This document shows, piece after piece, positions 61,931-64,000 of a stretch of DNA of 64,000 nucleotides. The stretch's first letter is position 1. Each line of letters starts with the position of its first letter. The stretch spans positions 1,240,001 through 1,304,000 of the forward strand of contig NZ_JAICCF010000003.1 in the NCBI RefSeq assembly GCF_019492185.1. Direction: 5' to 3'. The position numbers and the translations under genes are program-made. Origin of the DNA: Chitinophaga rhizophila. Its GTDB lineage: Bacteria; Bacteroidota; Bacteroidia; Chitinophagales; Chitinophagaceae. Below the pieces are notes generated by a model. The model saw only the letters and a list, made by a program, of their open reading frames with translations, was not told where the DNA came from and made no database searches.

Positions 61931-63232
61931 TCAGCTTTTTACGGTAGCGCTTTTTTGGATCTTCTGTGCGGAGTATAGCCAGATGAGGCCAATCACAAAG
62001 AACAATACAAGTGCCAGTACGGAGTTCCGCATACTACCTGTCAGTTCATGGATATATCCGAAGGTAATCAGTCCGAAGGCAACTGACAGCTTTTCGAGTA
62101 CATCATAATAGCTGAAGAAGGAGGCAGTATCTTCAGTATCAGGCATTAGTTTAGCGTATGTAGAACGGCTGAGGGATTGTACTCCTCCCATTACGAGTCC
62201 AACAGCTACAGCAAGCATATAGAAGTGCATATCTGTCTGCATACGGTAACCAGCCAAACAGATCGCTATCCATAGGATGATAACGATCATCAGTACTGGC
62301 AGGTTGCCATATTTTCCCGAGAGTTTTGCCATTGCCCATGCACCAAGTACAGCGACCAGCTGAATTGCTACAACAGAAGCAATCAGTTTGTCTGATGGTA
62401 GGCCCAGTTCCTGACTGCCAAATATGGTGGCTGCCATCATCACTGTCTGTACGCCCATGCTGTAGAAGAAAAAACCACGTAGGAAGCGTTTCAGTACAGG
62501 CAGCGCCTTTACCTGGGCATATACCTTTTTGATCTCCCGGAAACCTTCTGTTAATGCGCTGGCGCTGTGTTGTGTAACACTGCCTCTGGATGCAGGCAGG
62601 CGTAGGAAGGTAATCTGGGAAAACCCTATCCACCACAAGCCCACCAGCAGGAAGGTAATACGTACAGCCTGCCCGTCGTCAATGCCCAAAGGCAGGAATA
62701 CAACTAATACAAAGCCTATCAGCTGAAGAATCACACTACCGATATACCCCATTGCGAAACCTTTGGCACTAATACGGTCACGGTCTTCAACGGCAGCAAT
62801 TTCCGGGAGGTAGGAATTATAAAATACCAGTCCGCCGCAATAGCCTAATGTAGCCAGGATAAAGAAGATAACACCGTATTCTACATTCGGCTCCGGACCT
62901 TTGAAGTTAAACAGCGCGCAGCAGCTCAGGCCTCCCAGCCAGGTAAACAGCATCAGGTATCGTTTCTTATTACCTCTGGTATCGGCAATGGAAGAGAGTA
63001 TCGGTGAGAGCAGTGCTGCTAATATAAAAGCAGCTGCCATGGCATAGTCATACAAGGCGGAATTAACAAAGAATTTACCGAAGAAGGAGACATTATTGCC
63101 GTGTTCTGCTGACTGAGTTGCTTTCGTAAAGTAGATAGGGAAGAAGGTGGTAGTAATTACCAGGTTGTACACTGAGTTTGCCCAGTCATACATTGCCCAG
63201 CCATTGATAACCTTTTTACTGGCAGTTTGCAT
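61931..63232 (-). CDS. MFS transporter, UMF1/Atg22-like
   Basis: A 433-residue permease with about 12 TM helices. The N-terminus INGWAMYDWANSVYNLVI and the later SRSTYAKLMPDTEDTASFFSYYD identify the UMF1 family, whose fungal member Atg22 exports amino acids from vacuoles. Bacterial substrates are not known. A -7 box at 63256-63263 indicates its own promoter. Confidence 0.87.
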   Translation of the reverse strand: MQTASKKVINGWAMYDWANSVYNLVITTTFFPIYFTKATQSAEHGNNVSFFGKFFVNSALYDYAMAAAFILAALLSPILSSIADTRGNKKRYLMLFTWLGGLSCCALFNFKGPEPNVEYGVIFFILATLGYCGGLVFYNSYLPEIAAVEDRDRISAKGFAMGYIGSVILQLIGFVLVVFLPLGIDDGQAVRITFLLVGLWWIGFSQITFLRLPASRGSVTQHSASALTEGFREIKKVYAQVKALPVLKRFLRGFFFYSMGVQTVMMAATIFGSQELGLPSDKLIASVVAIQLVAVLGAWAMAKLSGKYGNLPVLMIVIILWIAICLAGYRMQTDMHFYMLAVAVGLVMGGVQSLSRSTYAKLMPDTEDTASFFSYYDVLEKLSVAFGLITFGYIHELTGSMRNSVLALVLFFVIGLIWLYSAQKIQKSATVKS

Positions 63233-63255
63233 ATTGAGTAAGTAAGTTAGTGATC

Positions 63256-63263
63256 AAATATAA
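63256..63263 (-). promoter_or_regulatory. -7 promoter box for the MFS gene
   Basis: The minus strand reads TATATTTG, a perfect TAnnTTTG, 23 nt before the ATG. Confidence 0.5.
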
Positions 63264-63310
63264 GGAAACTGACGTCGGCAGTGACTATTAGTGCACTGTA
63301 CGGGAGGAGG

Positions 63311-63928
63311 TTATTTGTAATCCTGTATCCGGAGATGGTCAGGACACATAAAATATTCCTGTTCATCATTAGAACTAACGATGATCAGGCGATCTCCGCT
63401 ATAGTCAGTAATAAGTTGCTGATAGAGGCGGATACCTGCGGCATCCAGATTAGTACATGGTTCATCCAGCAGCAGCACGGGTACATCAGAAAAGATAGTA
63501 AGCGCCAGTTTAAGGCGTTGTTTCATGCCGGATGAGAAGTTGCGGATCTGTTTATGCATGGATTTCTCCAGGCCTACAATAGCTACTGCTTCAGTGGGTG
63601 TGATAGCAGGAAGGAAGTTTTTGAACTGCAGGTGGAATTGCAGGCTTTCTGCAAGTGTAAACTCTTCCACAAGTTCCAGATAGGGTGCAGCAATGGCACA
63701 ATGCCGGAAAAACTGATCATTACCGAGCAGTTTTTCCGGAGTGCTATAGGTAACGGTACCTTCATTCTGTTGAAGGTGCCCGCTTATAACCTGTAATAAA
63801 GTAGATTTTCCCGAACCGTTGGGACCCAGTATGGCATATCGCCCACCTTGCTCAAAGGTGGCAGACACCCGACGGAATATCCAGTCGTAGTTAAAGCGTT
63901 TGCCTGTCTGGTCGAGCGTTATTTTCAT
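63311..63928 (-). CDS. ABC transporter ATP-binding protein
   Basis: A 205-residue ATPase with Walker A ILGPNGSGKSTLLQ, signature NFSSGMKQRLKLAL and Walker B VLLLDEPCTNLD. It is short for an ABC ATPase, in the CcmA size range, and lacks a C-terminal regulatory part. No permease gene is present within the window; the preceding gene (window edge) overlaps it by ATGA. The exported substrate is unknown. Confidence 0.85.
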   Translation of the reverse strand: MKITLDQTGKRFNYDWIFRRVSATFEQGGRYAILGPNGSGKSTLLQVISGHLQQNEGTVTYSTPEKLLGNDQFFRHCAIAAPYLELVEEFTLAESLQFHLQFKNFLPAITPTEAVAIVGLEKSMHKQIRNFSSGMKQRLKLALTIFSDVPVLLLDEPCTNLDAAGIRLYQQLITDYSGDRLIIVSSNDEQEYFMCPDHLRIQDYK

Positions 63929-64000
63929 TCGTCGCCTGCTAGTGACGTATAACCTTTCATAATGCCCCGTCCGGATTCACGGATAAAGGAGAGTATTTCA
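63925..64000 (-). CDS. C-terminal end of an unidentified protein (partial)
   Basis: On the minus strand an open frame enters from the window edge and ends in TGA at 63925-63927, overlapping the ABC ATPase start as ATGA. It encodes about 24 residues (ILSFIRESGRGIMKGYTSLA, then GDE). The ATGA coupling shows that it belongs to the same operon as the ABC ATPase; I do not recognise the family. Confidence 0.55.
   Translation of the reverse strand, partial: EILSFIRESGRGIMKGYTSLAGDE

Overview
The window is chromosomal DNA from a Bacteroidota bacterium, most likely Chitinophaga or another member of the Chitinophagaceae. The reasons are the TAnnTTTG promoter boxes, weak Shine-Dalgarno sequences, the TonB-dependent receptor with a carboxypeptidase-like N-terminal domain, large MacB/FtsX-type permeases, the FtsX-DUF3098-UppP order, a bacterial alpha-2-macroglobulin and an extended AtpB. 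The genus is an inference from gene style; no rRNA is present. Genes are dense on both strands. There is no prophage, insertion sequence, CRISPR array or tRNA that I can support.

Layout. 1-5.7 kb: end of an alpha-2-macroglobulin gene, an ABC-type permease, an FAD oxidoreductase and aspS. 5.9-10.7 kb: an envelope unit made of a glucosaminidase, two SGNH hydrolases and an MBOAT acyltransferase, which looks like an O-acetylation module for peptidoglycan or an exported glycan. 10.8-14.0 kb: an OprP-like porin convergent with a PhoR/PhoB-like two-component pair. 14.0-15.0 kb: a gene-free kilobase with a 49-nt near-perfect palindrome. 15.0-19.0 kb: a 732-residue exported protein with a His/Cys pair resembling clan CD peptidases, then an MsbA-like exporter. 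19.3-23.8 kb: atpBEFHA, ending in a terminator with no atpG. 23.9-27.8 kb: a TonB-dependent receptor with a small exported partner, and a methyltransferase. 27.9-33.3 kb: housekeeping genes (pdxA, rsmA, a D-2-hydroxyacid dehydrogenase, greA, a HIT protein, an orphan response regulator, ruvC). 33.3-39.7 kb: a membrane protein, a DUF3108 protein, a second orphan regulator, a complete two-component pair, a UspA-like protein and a bestrophin. 39.9-43.0 kb: ruvB and two metallopeptidases. 43.1-43.6 kb: a 44-bp tandem repeat array and a perfect 50-bp palindrome. 43.6-55.2 kb: leuS, ftsX, DUF3098, uppP, two tandem paralogous envelope proteins, alanine dehydrogenase, tsaE and a copper-type P-ATPase. 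55.2-64 kb: a RecQ variant, an oxidoreductase, DUF1573, a HerA-like ATPase, a GroES-like protein, an MBL hydrolase, an MFS transporter and an ABC ATPase.

Most of the window is core genome. The observations most worth following are regulatory and envelope related: four TTTCTTAC repeats between a two-component operon and a UspA-like gene; an 11-bp-spaced direct repeat in front of the OprP-like porin beside PhoBR; the SGNH-SGNH-MBOAT unit; the His/Cys protein; the ABC exporter whose predicted promoter lies inside the preceding terminator and implies a leaderless GTG start; interleaved promoters and non-ATG starts at the ruvC divergence; and the noncoding 44-bp array. I do not see a clear new defence or mobile system.
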